Below, in pieces: positions 29,539 to 39,133 of a stretch of 55,646 nucleotides of DNA. How positions within the stretch are numbered: position 1 is the stretch's first letter; every line of letters starts with the position of its first letter. Source of the stretch: Betaproteobacteria bacterium (GTDB lineage: Bacteria; Pseudomonadota; Gammaproteobacteria; Burkholderiales; Burkholderiaceae_E); the NCBI GenBank assembly GCA_016868175.1, contig VGHO01000003.1, positions 1-55,646 on the forward strand, read 5' to 3'. A program made the position numbers and the translations under genes. The notes below the pieces were generated by a model. It had not been told where the DNA came from. It made no database searches and was given only the letters and a program-made list of their open reading frames with translations.

Positions 29539-31686
29539 CTAGCTGAGTTTCATGCCCGGGCGGGCGCCTTCCTCGGCATCAAGGAAAAACATGCTATTGA
29601 TCTCCCCGGAGACATCGGTGGCCGTGAGCAGCATGCCTTCCGAAGTGCCAAAACGCATCTTGCGCGGCGCGAGGTTGGCAACCACCACCGTGGTTCGCCC
29701 GAGCAGCCGTTCGGGCGCAACATGCTCCCGGATGCCCGAAAAAATGATGCGCGGTGCGGCTTCGCCCAGATCCACCGCAAGCTTCAACAGTTTGCTCGAT
29801 CCCTGCACTGCCTCGGCTGAAAGGATCTTCCCGAGCCGCAAATCCACCCGCGCAAAGTCCTCGATGCCGATCGGAGGTGAGGGGGTTGCCGGGCCGGTGC
29901 GCTGCTCGCGGTTTGCCTCCACCAGAGCGTCGATCTGCTTGCGGTCGACCCGGGCGAGAAGGTGCGGAAACACTTCGATGCGGTGGCCCGGCGGCATGCC
30001 TGCGTCGCCCAGGGGATCGATCGAGGCCCAGTCGCGGTTGCTCACGCGCAGCAGGTCGAGTGCGCGCGCGGCGGTGCCCGGGAGCACCGGTTGCAGCATG
30101 CGCATCAGGTGCGCAAAGACGCGCATCGCGGTGCTGCAGACCTGCTGAAGTTCGGCGCCTCGCTCGGCCTGCCTTGCAAGTTCCCAGGGCTTGCGCTGGT
30201 CGATGTATTGGTTGACCGCATCGCACAGCGCCATGACCTCGCGCATCGCACGGCTGTACTCCCGGCCCTCGTACAACGCGCCAAGGCTCTGTGGCCCGCA
30301 CCAGGCTCCGGCGAAGCCCTCGAGCGCAGAGTGCTCGCTCGCACCGAGGCAGCCGTCGTTGCGCCGCGCAAGGAACCCGGAACACCGGGCCGCGATGTTG
30401 ACCAGCTTTCCGACCAGATCAGCATTGACCCGGGCGACAAAGTCCTCGAGGTTGAGGTCGAGGTCCTCCATGCTTGCGTTGAGCTTGGCGGCGAAGTAGT
30501 AGCGCAGCCACTCCGGGTTGAGCCCTTGCTCGATGTAGCTTCGGGCATTGATGAAGGTGCCGCGCGACTTGCTCATCTTCTGGCCGTCGACGGTGAGAAA
30601 ACCATGCGCAAAGACTTTCGTTGGCGGGCGAAATCCTGAGAAATGCAGCATCGCCGGCCAGAAGAGCGTGTGGAAGTAGAGGATGTCCTTGCCAATGAAA
30701 TGGTACTGTTCACACGAGCTGTCTGGGCCGGTGAAGGCGTCGAAGTCGAGGTTCCGGTTCCGCGCGTGGCGCAGAAAGCTTGCGTAGTAGCCGATCGGCG
30801 CATCGAGCCACACGTAGAAATACTTGCCCGGAGCATCGGGGATCTCGAAGCCGAAGTAGGGTGCATCCCGCGAGATATCCCAGTCGGCGAGCCTTGCCTC
30901 GCCCGTGCCAGCCTCCACCCCTGCCTCGCCCGCGCCAGCCTCCACCCCTGCCTCGCCCGCGCCAGCCTCCACCTCTGCGCCGCCGTCGGAATGCCCGAGC
31001 CATTCGCGCAACTTGTTGCGCGCCTCGTTCTGCAGGCGGCCCTCCTCCAGAGCCCACTGGCGCAGGAAGTCCACGCAGCGTTGATCCGAGAGGCGAAAGA
31101 AGTGGTGCTCGGAATTGCGCCGCACAGGCACCGCGCCCGAGACCACCGAGCGTGGATCGATCAGATCGGTGGGGCTGTAGGTAGCGCCGCAGACCTCGCA
31201 GGAGTCGCCGTACTGATCGGGTGCGCCGCAGCGCGGACAGGTGCCGCGGATGAAGCGATCCGGGAGGAACATCTCCCGTTGAGGGTCGTACATCTGCGCG
31301 ATCGAACGCCGTTCGATGAGTCCCGCTTCGTTGAGCGCCTTGTAGATGCGTTGCGCAAGTTCCCGATTTTCCTCGGAGTGTGTGGTGTAGTAGTGGTCGA
31401 AGGCAATCCCGAAGTCCCGGAAGTCGCGGGTATGCTCATGCCAGACACTTTCGATCAGCGTTTCCGGGGTGATGCCGAGCGCCTCGGCCCGAAGCATGAC
31501 CGGTGTGCCGTGCGTATCGTCGGCACACACGTAGTGCACCTCATGACCGCACAGCTTCTGGTAGCGCACCCAGACATCGGTCTGGATGTATTCCACCAGA
31601 TGCCCAAGATGGATGTCGCCATTGGCGTAGGGTAGTGCCGAGGTCACCAGCATTCGGCGACCGGCGGCTTGCGTGGGTATCGTCAT
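29539..31686 (-). CDS. metG: methionyl-tRNA synthetase with repeat insertion
   Basis: MetRS, 715 residues. The class I signature is ANGDIHLGH at about residues 21-29, and KMSKS at about 369-373. The connective peptide has CPRCG and CEVCG for zinc. The C-terminal tRNA-binding (Trbp111-like) domain is fused, with [12 protein letters not shown] and GEINSMFF. Between REWLG and [14 protein letters not shown], where relatives have a short link, there is an insertion with three GEAGVEAGA-type repeats (about 237-264). ATG 31686 was preferred; the frame to 31893 overlaps apbC on the other strand. Confidence 0.95.
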   Translation of the reverse strand: MTIPTQAAGRRMLVTSALPYANGDIHLGHLVEYIQTDVWVRYQKLCGHEVHYVCADDTHGTPVMLRAEALGITPETLIESVWHEHTRDFRDFGIAFDHYYTTHSEENRELAQRIYKALNEAGLIERRSIAQMYDPQREMFLPDRFIRGTCPRCGAPDQYGDSCEVCGATYSPTDLIDPRSVVSGAVPVRRNSEHHFFRLSDQRCVDFLRQWALEEGRLQNEARNKLREWLGHSDGGAEVEAGAGEAGVEAGAGEAGVEAGTGEARLADWDISRDAPYFGFEIPDAPGKYFYVWLDAPIGYYASFLRHARNRNLDFDAFTGPDSSCEQYHFIGKDILYFHTLFWPAMLHFSGFRPPTKVFAHGFLTVDGQKMSKSRGTFINARSYIEQGLNPEWLRYYFAAKLNASMEDLDLNLEDFVARVNADLVGKLVNIAARCSGFLARRNDGCLGASEHSALEGFAGAWCGPQSLGALYEGREYSRAMREVMALCDAVNQYIDQRKPWELARQAERGAELQQVCSTAMRVFAHLMRMLQPVLPGTAARALDLLRVSNRDWASIDPLGDAGMPPGHRIEVFPHLLARVDRKQIDALVEANREQRTGPATPSPPIGIEDFARVDLRLGKILSAEAVQGSSKLLKLAVDLGEAAPRIIFSGIREHVAPERLLGRTTVVVANLAPRKMRFGTSEGMLLTATDVSGEINSMFFLDAEEGARPGMKLS
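30896..30976 (-). repeat. 27-bp in-frame tandem repeat in metG
   Basis: Three 27-base units, nearly identical, encode Glu/Gly/Ala nonapeptides in the loop that joins the connective peptide to the catalytic core of MetRS. Confidence 0.9.
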
Positions 31687-31707
31687 CACATCGTGGACAA
31701 AGACCCG

Positions 31708-31714
31708 AGTGTAA
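31708..31714 (-). promoter_or_regulatory. possible -10 element of metG
   Basis: On the minus strand TGTTACACT lies about 25 bases before the metG ATG, in the 76-base divergent gap shared with apbC. It closely resembles the elements before tRNA-fMet and rpsO. No clear -35. Confidence 0.3.
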
Positions 31715-31762
31715 CAAGCGGGTGGATTAGACTGGGGGTGCTGAGTAACCGGAGACTTCCCG

Positions 31763-32851
31763 ATGAACCTTGATGAGCAAGGCCTGCGCGATCTGCTGAG
31801 TCGGGTGGTCGACCCGAATACCGGAAAAGACCTGGTCCGTGACAAGTCCTTGCGCAAGCTCCGGGTCGACGCATCCGAAGTCAGCATCGACATCGAACTC
31901 GGCTACCCGGCACGTTCGCAGGTTCCCGTTATCCGGGCACTGATCGAGGCGGCGATCCAGCCGCATGCGGGGTCGCGCCGCATCAGCCTGCACATCGGGC
32001 AGCGGATCGTGGCGCACGCACCGGCCGGGGCAACCCGGCCTCTTCCAGGGGTTCGCAACATTCTGGCGGTTGCCTCCGGCAAGGGAGGGGTGGGCAAGAG
32101 CACCACAGCGGTCAACCTGGCGCTTGCTCTCTCAGCCGAGGGCGCGCGCGTGGGGATGCTCGATGCGGATGTGTACGGACCCTCGCAACCGATGATGCTG
32201 GGCGTCTCGGGCAAACCCGAGACACGCGACGGCAAGTTGATGGAACCCCTTCTCGGACACGGCCTTCAGGTGAACTCGATCGGTTTCCTGGTGGGCGCCG
32301 ACACACCGATGGTGTGGCGCGGTCCGATGGCCACGCAGGCACTCGAGCAACTCATTCGCGATACCCGCTGGGACGATCTCGACTACCTGGTGGTGGACAT
32401 GCCCCCGGGCACCGGCGACATTCATCTCACGCTCGCCCAGCGCATTCCGGTCACAGGAGCGGTGATCGTGACCACGCCCCAGGACATTGCCCTGATCGAT
32501 GCGCGCAAGGGTCTGAAGATGTTCGAGAAGGTGGGAATTCCGGTGCTCGGAATCGTGGAGAACATGGCGATGCACCGCTGTTCGCAGTGCGGGCATGTGG
32601 AGCATATTTTCGGCGAGGGCGGTGGAGCAGCCATGGCCGGCGATTACAAGGTGCCGTACCTCGGCGGTTTGCCCCTGGATATACGCATACGTGAGCAGGC
32701 CGACGCCGGGCAGCCCACCGTGGTGGCCGAGCCCAGGGGAGAACTTGCCGGGCTCTACCTCGGCATCGCGCGCAGGATCGCAATTGCGGTGGCAGCCCAG
32801 GCAGTGAGCCACGCTGGCAAATTCCCGAGCATCGTGGTGCAGAACACCTGA
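31763..32851 (+). CDS. apbC: iron-sulfur cluster carrier ApbC/Mrp
   Basis: A 362-residue P-loop ATPase of the Mrp/NBP35 family that carries [4Fe-4S] clusters to apoproteins. The N-terminal MIP18 (DUF59) domain covers about residues 1-80, the deviant Walker [10 protein letters not shown] is at 106-114, and [10 protein letters not shown] follows. The bridging-cluster motif CSQC is at about 273. GGAG precedes the ATG. It diverges from metG, a common arrangement, and is followed after 12 bases by dcd. Confidence 0.95.
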   Translation: MNLDEQGLRDLLSRVVDPNTGKDLVRDKSLRKLRVDASEVSIDIELGYPARSQVPVIRALIEAAIQPHAGSRRISLHIGQRIVAHAPAGATRPLPGVRNILAVASGKGGVGKSTTAVNLALALSAEGARVGMLDADVYGPSQPMMLGVSGKPETRDGKLMEPLLGHGLQVNSIGFLVGADTPMVWRGPMATQALEQLIRDTRWDDLDYLVVDMPPGTGDIHLTLAQRIPVTGAVIVTTPQDIALIDARKGLKMFEKVGIPVLGIVENMAMHRCSQCGHVEHIFGEGGGAAMAGDYKVPYLGGLPLDIRIREQADAGQPTVVAEPRGELAGLYLGIARRIAIAVAAQAVSHAGKFPSIVVQNT

Positions 32852-32863
32852 AGGGGCGATGGC

Positions 32864-33433
32864 GTGAGCATCAAGTCCGATCACTGGATTCGTCGGATGG
32901 CTGGGGAGCACCGGATGATCGAGCCCTTTGCGGCATCGCAGGTGCGGGAAGGCCACGCGGGCGAGCGCATCGTTTCCTACGGCACTTCGAGTTATGGCTA
33001 CGATGTACGCTGTGCCGACGAATTCAAGATCTTTACCAACATCAACTCCTCGATCGTGGATCCGAAGGCCTTCGACGAGGGTTCGTTTGTGGACTTCAAG
33101 GGTCCGGTTTGCATGATCCCCCCGAATTCCTTTGCGCTCGCGCGCACGGTCGAGTACTTCCGGATTCCCCGCTCGGTACTCACGATCTGCCTTGGCAAGA
33201 GCACCTATGCGCGTTGCGGCATCATTGTCAACGTCACCCCGCTCGAGCCCGAGTGGGAGGGTCATGTCACGCTCGAGTTCTCCAACACCACGCCGCTTCC
33301 AGCGCGGATCTACGCCGGTGAGGGCTGCGCCCAGGTGATCTTTCTCGAGTCCGATGAGGTGTGCAGCGTGAGCTACGCCGACCGGGGTGGCAAGTATCAA
33401 CGGCAGCACGGGGTGACCTTGCCCCGGACCTGA
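32864..33433 (+). CDS. dcd: dCTP deaminase
   Basis: A 189-residue enzyme that deaminates dCTP to dUTP for thymidylate synthesis. Characteristic pieces are [35 protein letters not shown] and the catalytic Glu in HVTLEFSN. The start is GTG at 32864 with AAGGGG upstream; there is no suitable ATG. It follows apbC by 12 bases and is likely co-transcribed. Confidence 0.95.
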   Translation: MSIKSDHWIRRMAGEHRMIEPFAASQVREGHAGERIVSYGTSSYGYDVRCADEFKIFTNINSSIVDPKAFDEGSFVDFKGPVCMIPPNSFALARTVEYFRIPRSVLTICLGKSTYARCGIIVNVTPLEPEWEGHVTLEFSNTTPLPARIYAGEGCAQVIFLESDEVCSVSYADRGGKYQRQHGVTLPRT

Positions 33434-33451
33434 GGTTCGGGGACACGCGCG

Positions 33452-34432
33452 ATGTTGCCGGTCGCGTTGAAGCGCTCCGGGCCGGCTCTCGGACTTGCCC
33501 TGGGCGTTGCGGTGGTTTCCACTGCCGCCCTCCTTGTGCGCTGGGCCCTCGATGCAGGAGCCCAACCGCTCGCGGTGGCCGCCGCAAGGCTCACGCTCGC
33601 AGCACTCCTCATGTGGCCGATCTGCTGGTGGTCGTTGAAGCGCGATGGCCTGGCCGACAACGGGAAAGCCGTGCGCCAGGCGCGTCTGCCCGGTGGGCTG
33701 GTTGCATGGATCCTGGTGGCGGGCGTCTCCCTTGCAGCCCACTTTGCGGCCTGGATCAGTTCGCTGCACTACACCTCGGTGGCTTCGAGCGTTGCGCTTG
33801 TCACGACCAACCCGATCTGGGTTGCGCTCGGTGCGTGGCTCGTCTTTCGCGACCGTCCCGGCGCCCGGGTTTGGGTCGCCATCGCGCTTTCGCTCGCCGG
33901 AAGCCTTCTGATCTCGTGGTCCGACCTGATGTCACCCGCAGTGGCGCTTTCGCCTCTCCCGGAGGCATCGGCAGACCTATCGTCGCCGTCGGACGCCCAG
34001 GGTTCAGACCCGCTTCGCGGCAACGCGCTTGCACTGCTTGGCGCTGTTGCAATGTCGGGCTACATGCTGGCGGCCCGGGCAGTGAAGCGACGCGACCCAA
34101 CGATCGGGCTGCTGCGCTATGTGGCGATGGTCTACAGCGTTGCTGCAGTTGCGCTCAGCCTTTGCGCCTGGCTTGCAGGTGCTGCGTGGTGGGCACTTCC
34201 TGCTCCAGCCTGGCCCGCACTCATCCTGCTCGCACTGGGGCCGCAGGTCCTCGGACACACCCTCATCAACCACGCATTGCGTCATCTTGCGCCCACCGTT
34301 GTTGCGCTTGCGATTCTCGGCGAACCGATCGGTGCAGCCTTGCTCGCGTACGCGTTGCTCAACGAGGTGATCAGCGCGGGGCAGTTTCTTGGCTTTTGCA
34401 TGGTGATCCTCGCGGTTGTGCTGGCGCGCTGA
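33452..34432 (+). CDS. EamA/DMT family permease
   Basis: A 326-residue inner-membrane protein with about ten predicted helices in two EamA repeats, the first ending in ALVTTNPIWVALGAWLVFRDRPG (split at the Gly-Ala pair), the second in VVALAILGEPIGAALLAYALLNE. A hydrophilic linker of about 35 residues joins the halves. Members export or import small metabolites such as amino acids; the substrate is unknown. It lies 18 bases after dcd in the same direction. Confidence 0.88.
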   Translation: MLPVALKRSGPALGLALGVAVVSTAALLVRWALDAGAQPLAVAAARLTLAALLMWPICWWSLKRDGLADNGKAVRQARLPGGLVAWILVAGVSLAAHFAAWISSLHYTSVASSVALVTTNPIWVALGAWLVFRDRPGARVWVAIALSLAGSLLISWSDLMSPAVALSPLPEASADLSSPSDAQGSDPLRGNALALLGAVAMSGYMLAARAVKRRDPTIGLLRYVAMVYSVAAVALSLCAWLAGAAWWALPAPAWPALILLALGPQVLGHTLINHALRHLAPTVVALAILGEPIGAALLAYALLNEVISAGQFLGFCMVILAVVLAR

Positions 34433-34737
34433 GCTCTGGCCGTGCTATCGTCGAATCCACGATGATGATTTGGGTAGTCAACACGTGCGGCCTGTCTGCG
34501 CTGCACCTCGAGGTCGTGAGGCTTTGCGCCGCTTTGCCTTTCCGGGTGTGGCGCGCCTACGTGCTTCTTTCAGGTGCTGGTGGCCTGCTGCGACTGCGCC
34601 GCGCGCGCTAAGCCCAACGACGCCAGCGCCCGAGGGCGCCAGGGGGCTGCGGCACCCTGTCAACACCGAATCGACCGCAGTGACCCCCTCTGCCCGCAGG
34701 CCGGGCGGCCGCGCTCACTTTCCAGCGAGACTTCATC
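34433..34737 (+). promoter_or_regulatory. structured leuA leader region
   Basis: A 305-base gap between the permease and leuA. It holds a small Leu-rich open frame (34462-34611), then a strong stem AGGGGGCTGCGG (34641-34652) pairing with CCGCAG and CCCCCT (34675-34680, 34684-34689) with a 3-base bulge, then a smaller GCCCG/CGGGC hairpin near 34692. No T tract follows. The arrangement of Leu-rich leader peptide and downstream hairpins suggests translation-dependent control of leuA, by analogy with leu attenuators; not proven. Confidence 0.4.
34462..34611 (+). CDS. possible leuA leader peptide (49 residues)
   Basis: A short frame beginning ATGATG and ending TAA at 34609-34611 encodes a 49-residue peptide with 10 leucines and 6 valines, including two Leu-Leu pairs. 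It has no recognised family and no strong ribosome binding site. Its position just before the leuA leader stem is the only argument for expression. Confidence 0.3.
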   Translation: MMIWVVNTCGLSALHLEVVRLCAALPFRVWRAYVLLSGAGGLLRLRRAR

Positions 34738-36279
34738 ATGAGCGAACATCTCATCATATTTGATACAACCTTGCGCGACGGAGAACAGAGCCCGGGCGCA
34801 TCCATGACCCGCGACGAGAAGCTCCGGATCGCCCGCCAACTCGAGCGATTGAAGGTGGACGTGATCGAGGCGGGTTTCGCCGCATCCTCGAACGGGGATT
34901 TTGAAGCGGTTCGTGCCATCGCCCAGCACATCAAGGATTCCACGGTTTGCTCTCTGGCGCGCGCAAACGACCGTGACATTGCCCGTGCGGCGCAGGCGCT
35001 CGAGGCTGCACGCTCGAGGCGCATCCACACCTTCATTGCCACGAGCGCCCTGCACATGGAAAAGAAGCTCAGGCTCAGCCCCGAGCAGGTCTATGAGCAG
35101 GCGAGACTGGCGGTGCGCTTTGCGCGAAAGTTCACCGACGATGTGGAGTTTTCCCCGGAAGACGGCAGCCGCTCCGACCCCGACTTCCTGTGTCGCGTTC
35201 TCGAGGGCGTGATCGAGGAAGGGGCGCGCACCATCAACATTCCCGATACCGTGGGCTATGCGGTGCCCGAACTCTTTGCCGAGATGATCCGCAGTCTGCG
35301 TGGCCGGATACCGAATTCGGACAAGGCGGTATGGTCGGTCCACTGCCACAACGACCTCGGTATGGCGGTGGCCAATTCACTCGCCGCAGTCCAGAAGGCT
35401 GGCGTCCGTCAGATCGAGTGCACCGTCAACGGGCTGGGTGAGCGTGCCGGCAACACCTCACTTGAGGAAGTGGTGATGGCGCTGAAGACGCGGCGCGACT
35501 ACTTCGATCTGCACTTGAGCATCGATACAACGCAGATTGTTCCTGCAAGCAAGCTCGTCTCCGGAATTACCGGATTTCCGGTTCAGCCCAACAAGGCCGT
35601 GGTGGGCGCCAACGCCTTTGCGCACGCCTCCGGTATTCATCAGGACGGGGTGCTGAAGGCACGCGACACCTACGAGATCATGCGCGCCGAGGATGTGGGC
35701 TGGACGACGAACCGGATCGTGCTCGGGAAGCTCTCCGGGCGGACCGCCTTCCGGCAGCGTCTCCAGGAACTCGGCATCGAACTCGAGAGCGACCATGATG
35801 TGAACGCCGCCTTCCAGCGCTTCAAGGACCTTGCCGACCGCAAGGCCGAGATCCTCGACGAGGACATTCAGGCGCTGGTTTCCGACCAGGCTTTGCAGTC
35901 GTCCACCGAAGATGTGTTCCGGCTGATTTCGCTCGCACAGTCCTCGCGCACCGGGGGCCGACCGCACGGCGAGGTGGTGCTGAGCGTGGAGGGATGCGAG
36001 GTGCGTAGCGAGGCCGAAGGCAACGGCCCGGTCGACGCGGTCTTCAAGGCGATCGAGTCCGAAATCGGCTCGGGCGCCGAGTTGCTGCTCTATTCGGTCA
36101 ACGCCATCACCACCGGAACCGAGTCGCAGGGCGAAGTCACCGTGCGCCTGGGGCGCGGCGGGCGGATCGTGAACGGCGTGGGCGCCGACCCCGATATCGT
36201 GGTGGCTTCGGCGAAGGCCTATCTCAACGCACTCAACAAGCTTCAGACCCGACAGGAAAAACTCAATCCGCAACTCTGA
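34738..36279 (+). CDS. leuA: 2-isopropylmalate synthase
   Basis: LeuA condenses acetyl-CoA with 2-oxoisovalerate, the first step of leucine synthesis. The 513-residue protein starts with the metal-binding [13 protein letters not shown] and has [14 protein letters not shown] and GLGERAGN of the TIM barrel, then [18 protein letters not shown]. The C-terminal allosteric domain that binds leucine covers about 390-505. The ribosome binding site is weak, and the long structured leader may control translation. Confidence 0.95.
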   Translation: MSEHLIIFDTTLRDGEQSPGASMTRDEKLRIARQLERLKVDVIEAGFAASSNGDFEAVRAIAQHIKDSTVCSLARANDRDIARAAQALEAARSRRIHTFIATSALHMEKKLRLSPEQVYEQARLAVRFARKFTDDVEFSPEDGSRSDPDFLCRVLEGVIEEGARTINIPDTVGYAVPELFAEMIRSLRGRIPNSDKAVWSVHCHNDLGMAVANSLAAVQKAGVRQIECTVNGLGERAGNTSLEEVVMALKTRRDYFDLHLSIDTTQIVPASKLVSGITGFPVQPNKAVVGANAFAHASGIHQDGVLKARDTYEIMRAEDVGWTTNRIVLGKLSGRTAFRQRLQELGIELESDHDVNAAFQRFKDLADRKAEILDEDIQALVSDQALQSSTEDVFRLISLAQSSRTGGRPHGEVVLSVEGCEVRSEAEGNGPVDAVFKAIESEIGSGAELLLYSVNAITTGTESQGEVTVRLGRGGRIVNGVGADPDIVVASAKAYLNALNKLQTRQEKLNPQL

Positions 36280-36310
36280 GCCGATGGCGCAAGTGACGGC
36301 CCGCGCCTGT

Positions 36311-36318
36311 TATACACT
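36311..36318 (+). promoter_or_regulatory. possible -10 element of rpsO
   Basis: TATACACT preceded by TGT, 31 bases after leuA and about 84 bases before rpsO. No convincing -35. It would give a leader of about 78 bases. Confidence 0.4.
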
Positions 36319-36331
36319 CTCGCTCTTGTCA

Positions 36332-36396
36332 CGTACGGCTCCTCCCATGCCGTACGCACGTTCAACCACGGGCCCATGTGGCCTGGTTCAGGGGAG
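36332..36396 (+). promoter_or_regulatory. candidate S15 autoregulatory leader (hairpin/pseudoknot)
   Basis: A perfect 8-bp stem CGTACGGC (36332-36339) and GCCGTACG (36349-36356) encloses the loop TCCTCCCAT. The loop bases CTCCC (36342-36346) are complementary to GGGAG (36392-36396), the Shine-Dalgarno of rpsO. A loop-SD pairing would form a pseudoknot that hides the start site. E. coli S15 represses its own mRNA through a pseudoknot, so the idea is plausible but untested. Confidence 0.45.
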
Positions 36397-36401
36397 TCGG
36401 A

Positions 36402-36671
36402 ATGTCTATTGCAGCAATCGACAAACAGAAGATCGTGGGGGATTTCCAGCGTGAGGCTGGCGATACCGGTTCCCCCGAGGTGCAGGTGGCGCTACTCACG
36501 GCCCGCATCATCGAACTGACCGAGCATTTCAAGCAGCACAAGAAGGACTTTCACTCGAGGCGCGGCTTGCTTCGCATGGTGAGCCGTCGACGAAAGCTTC
36601 TTGATTACCTGAAGCGAACCAATACGGCAAGCTACCGCAGCCTGATCGAAAGACTCGGACTGCGTAACTGA
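36402..36671 (+). CDS. rpsO: 30S ribosomal protein S15
   Basis: An 89-residue S15, the exact family length, a primary 16S rRNA-binding protein. [22 protein letters not shown] and the rRNA-contacting [26 protein letters not shown] are conserved (quoted in part: [24 protein letters not shown]). The ATG at 36402 follows GGGGAG; an upstream in-frame ATG at 36378 lies inside the leader. Followed by a strong terminator, then pnp, as in many proteobacteria. Confidence 0.96.
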   Translation: MSIAAIDKQKIVGDFQREAGDTGSPEVQVALLTARIIELTEHFKQHKKDFHSRRGLLRMVSRRRKLLDYLKRTNTASYRSLIERLGLRN

Positions 36672-36683
36672 GCCAAGGCCAAA

Positions 36684-36710
36684 CCCGCAAGCGCTCTTGC
36701 GGGTTTTTTG
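36684..36710 (+). terminator. intrinsic terminator between rpsO and pnp
   Basis: ACCCGCAAG-CGCT-CTTGCGGGT with a run of six T residues. A perfect 9-bp stem 12 bases after the rpsO stop. Read-through would be needed for rpsO-pnp co-transcription. Confidence 0.93.
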
Positions 36711-36766
36711 TTCGCCGTGCGCCTTGCGCGCGGGACTTGCCCATCAACCGATGAGGAACCAGCAAC

Positions 36767-39109
36767 GTGTTTGAAATCGCGAGAAAAACATTCAGCTATG
36801 GGAACAACACCGTCACGCTCGAAACCGGCGAGATCGCCCGCCAGGCGGGTGGTGCGGTCCTGATCAACATGGACGACACCGTGCTGCTTGCCACGGTCGT
36901 TGCAGCCAGGAGTGCGAAGTCGGGTCAGGATTTCTTCCCGTTGACCGTGGACTATGTGGAGAAGTTCTATGCCGCCGGCCGTATTCCCGGGGGCTTCTTC
37001 AAGCGTGAAGGCCGGCCCTCGGAACGCGAAACCCTGATTTCGCGCCTGATCGACCGGCCGATCCGCCCCCTCTTTCCGGATGGCTTCTACAACGAGGTCC
37101 AGCTCGTTGTCACCCTGATGTCGAGCAATCCGGAGGTGGACTCGGACATTCCCGCGATGATCGCCGCTTCGGCTGCGCTTTGCATCGCGGGCATACCCTT
37201 CAGTGGTCCCCTGGGCGCAGCGCGGGTCGGCTACGTCAACGGCACCTATGTGCTCAATCCCTCCGCAACCCAGATGAAGTCCTCGGCCCTTGATCTGGTG
37301 GTGGCGGGTACCGAAGCTGCGGTGCTGATGGTCGAGTCCGAGGCGCATCAGCTCGCTGAAGACGTCATGCTCGGCGCGGTGGTGTACGGCCATGAACAGA
37401 TGCAGACCGTGATCCAGGCCATTCACGAACTTGTGGAGGCCGGGGGGAAACCCGAGTGGGACTGGCAGCCCGCTGCGCGCAACGAGGCGTTGATCGCGCG
37501 CATCGCTGCACTGGCCGAAGACGACATGCGCGCCGCCTACCGTGTGCGCGACAAGCAGCAGCGCACGCATCAGGTTGCCGCAGTGGAGAAGGCCACAGCG
37601 CGTGCACTCGCGGCGGAAGCAGCCGCGGCAGGTCAGCCGGCGCCCGACAGCAGCGAAGTGGCCAACCTGCTCTTCGAGCTGCAGTCGCGGATCGTGCGCA
37701 GCCAGATTCTCGCGGGCGAGCCACGCATCGATGGCCGTGACACCCGCACTGTGCGACCAATCGCGATCCGTTCCGGGGTGCTTCCACGGGCTCACGGCTC
37801 CTCGCTCTTTACCCGGGGCGAGACGCAGGCGCTGGTGGTGGCCACTCTCGGTACCAACCGCGATGAGCAGGTGATCGATGCGATCAACGGCGAGTACCGT
37901 GACCGCTTCATGATGCACTACAACATGCCACCCTATGCCACCGGCGAGACCGGCCGGGTGGGTAGCCCCAAGCGTCGCGAAATCGGACATGGGAGGCTCG
38001 CGCGCAGGGCGCTCGAGCCGCTTCTTCCTGCAGTGTCCGAGTTCGGCTACTCGATCCGGGTTGTGTCGGAAATCACCGAGTCCAACGGGTCATCGTCGAT
38101 GGCGTCGGTCTGCGGAGGTTGCCTTGCGATGATGGATGCCGGCGTACCGATCAGGGCGCATGTGGCCGGCATTGCGATGGGCCTGATTAAGGAGGGCTCA
38201 AGGTTTGCGGTGCTCTCCGACATCCTCGGCGATGAGGACCATCTGGGCGACATGGACTTCAAGGTGGCGGGTACTGAACGCGGCGTCACCGCCTTGCAGA
38301 TGGATATCAAGATTCAGGGCATCACAAAGGAGATCATGCAGGTCGCGCTCGCGCAGGCCCGCGAGGGGCGCCTGCACATTCTCGGCCGGATGCGCGAGGC
38401 CGTCACAGGGGCGCGAAGTGAACTCTCCGATTTCGCTCCGCGCATGTACAACATGAAGATCAACCCGGAGCGGATACGCGATGTGATCGGCAAAGGGGGC
38501 GCCACCATCCGCCAGATCACCGAGGAAACAGGTACCCAGATCGACATCCAGGACAACGGGTCGATCACGATTGCCGCAGTGGACGCGCAGGCGGCGCGGC
38601 GCGCGCAGCAGATGATCGAAAACCTCACCGCCGAGGTGGAGGTGGGCAGGATCTATGAGGGCCCGGTGCTACGCATTCTCGACTTCGGCGCGATTGTCCA
38701 GGTGATGCCCGGACGCGATGGCCTGCTGCATGTGTCGCAGATCGCCAACGAGCGGGTCAATCAGGTGAGCGACTATGTGAAGGAGGGGCAGGTTGTACGG
38801 GTGAAGGTGATCGAGGCCGACGACAAGGGTCGGCTGCGGCTTTCGATGAAGGCGGCAGCCGCGCAGGACGCCGCGCAAGCCGCCGCGCAGGCCCCGGCAG
38901 CAGCGTCCGCCCAGGCGCCCGCGCCCGCCCCGGCACCCGTGCCCGCCCCGGCACCCGTGCCCGCCGTCGTTGCCGCGCCCGCCCCGGCAGCAGCACCTGC
39001 ACCTGCCAACCCGAGCAGTCGTGCGGATGCTCTCCGGGAAGGCCCCAGCGCCAGTCCGGCGGACCCCAACGCCAATCCGGCGGACCCCAACGCCAGTCCG
39101 GTGCATTGA
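36767..39109 (+). CDS. pnp: polyribonucleotide nucleotidyltransferase (PNPase)
   Basis: A 3'-5' phosphorolytic exoribonuclease of the degradosome, 780 residues. Two RNase PH domains ([21 protein letters not shown] in part; later [12 protein letters not shown] and the catalytic region [13 protein letters not shown]), the KH domain with [17 protein letters not shown], and the S1 domain with [19 protein letters not shown] are all visible. The start is GTG 36767 after GAGGAA. The last 85 residues are an Ala/Pro tail with two repeat arrays, not seen in E. coli Pnp. Confidence 0.96.
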   Translation: MFEIARKTFSYGNNTVTLETGEIARQAGGAVLINMDDTVLLATVVAARSAKSGQDFFPLTVDYVEKFYAAGRIPGGFFKREGRPSERETLISRLIDRPIRPLFPDGFYNEVQLVVTLMSSNPEVDSDIPAMIAASAALCIAGIPFSGPLGAARVGYVNGTYVLNPSATQMKSSALDLVVAGTEAAVLMVESEAHQLAEDVMLGAVVYGHEQMQTVIQAIHELVEAGGKPEWDWQPAARNEALIARIAALAEDDMRAAYRVRDKQQRTHQVAAVEKATARALAAEAAAAGQPAPDSSEVANLLFELQSRIVRSQILAGEPRIDGRDTRTVRPIAIRSGVLPRAHGSSLFTRGETQALVVATLGTNRDEQVIDAINGEYRDRFMMHYNMPPYATGETGRVGSPKRREIGHGRLARRALEPLLPAVSEFGYSIRVVSEITESNGSSSMASVCGGCLAMMDAGVPIRAHVAGIAMGLIKEGSRFAVLSDILGDEDHLGDMDFKVAGTERGVTALQMDIKIQGITKEIMQVALAQAREGRLHILGRMREAVTGARSELSDFAPRMYNMKINPERIRDVIGKGGATIRQITEETGTQIDIQDNGSITIAAVDAQAARRAQQMIENLTAEVEVGRIYEGPVLRILDFGAIVQVMPGRDGLLHVSQIANERVNQVSDYVKEGQVVRVKVIEADDKGRLRLSMKAAAAQDAAQAAAQAPAAASAQAPAPAPAPVPAPAPVPAVVAAPAPAAAPAPANPSSRADALREGPSASPADPNANPADPNASPVH
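38923..38958 (+). repeat. 18-bp in-frame tandem repeat in pnp tail
   Basis: Two exact units of GCCCGCCCCGGCACCCGT encode APAPAP(V)-type residues. Partial copies flank it, and GCCCCGGCAGCAGC occurs on both sides. Confidence 0.8.
39047..39109 (+). repeat. 21-bp in-frame tandem repeat at the pnp C-terminus
   Basis: Units starting at 39047, 39068 and 39089 encode [14 protein letters not shown] and NASPVH-stop. The stop codon lies in the third unit, so the protein end itself appears to have been formed within the repeat. Confidence 0.85.
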
Positions 39110-39133
39110 GAGAGGGTCCTTGACGTTCGGACG

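Noticed and set aside
32132-33769. 545-codon minus-strand open frame
   Set aside because: Mirrors apbC and dcd in a high-GC sequence where stop codons are rare; no recognisable domain.
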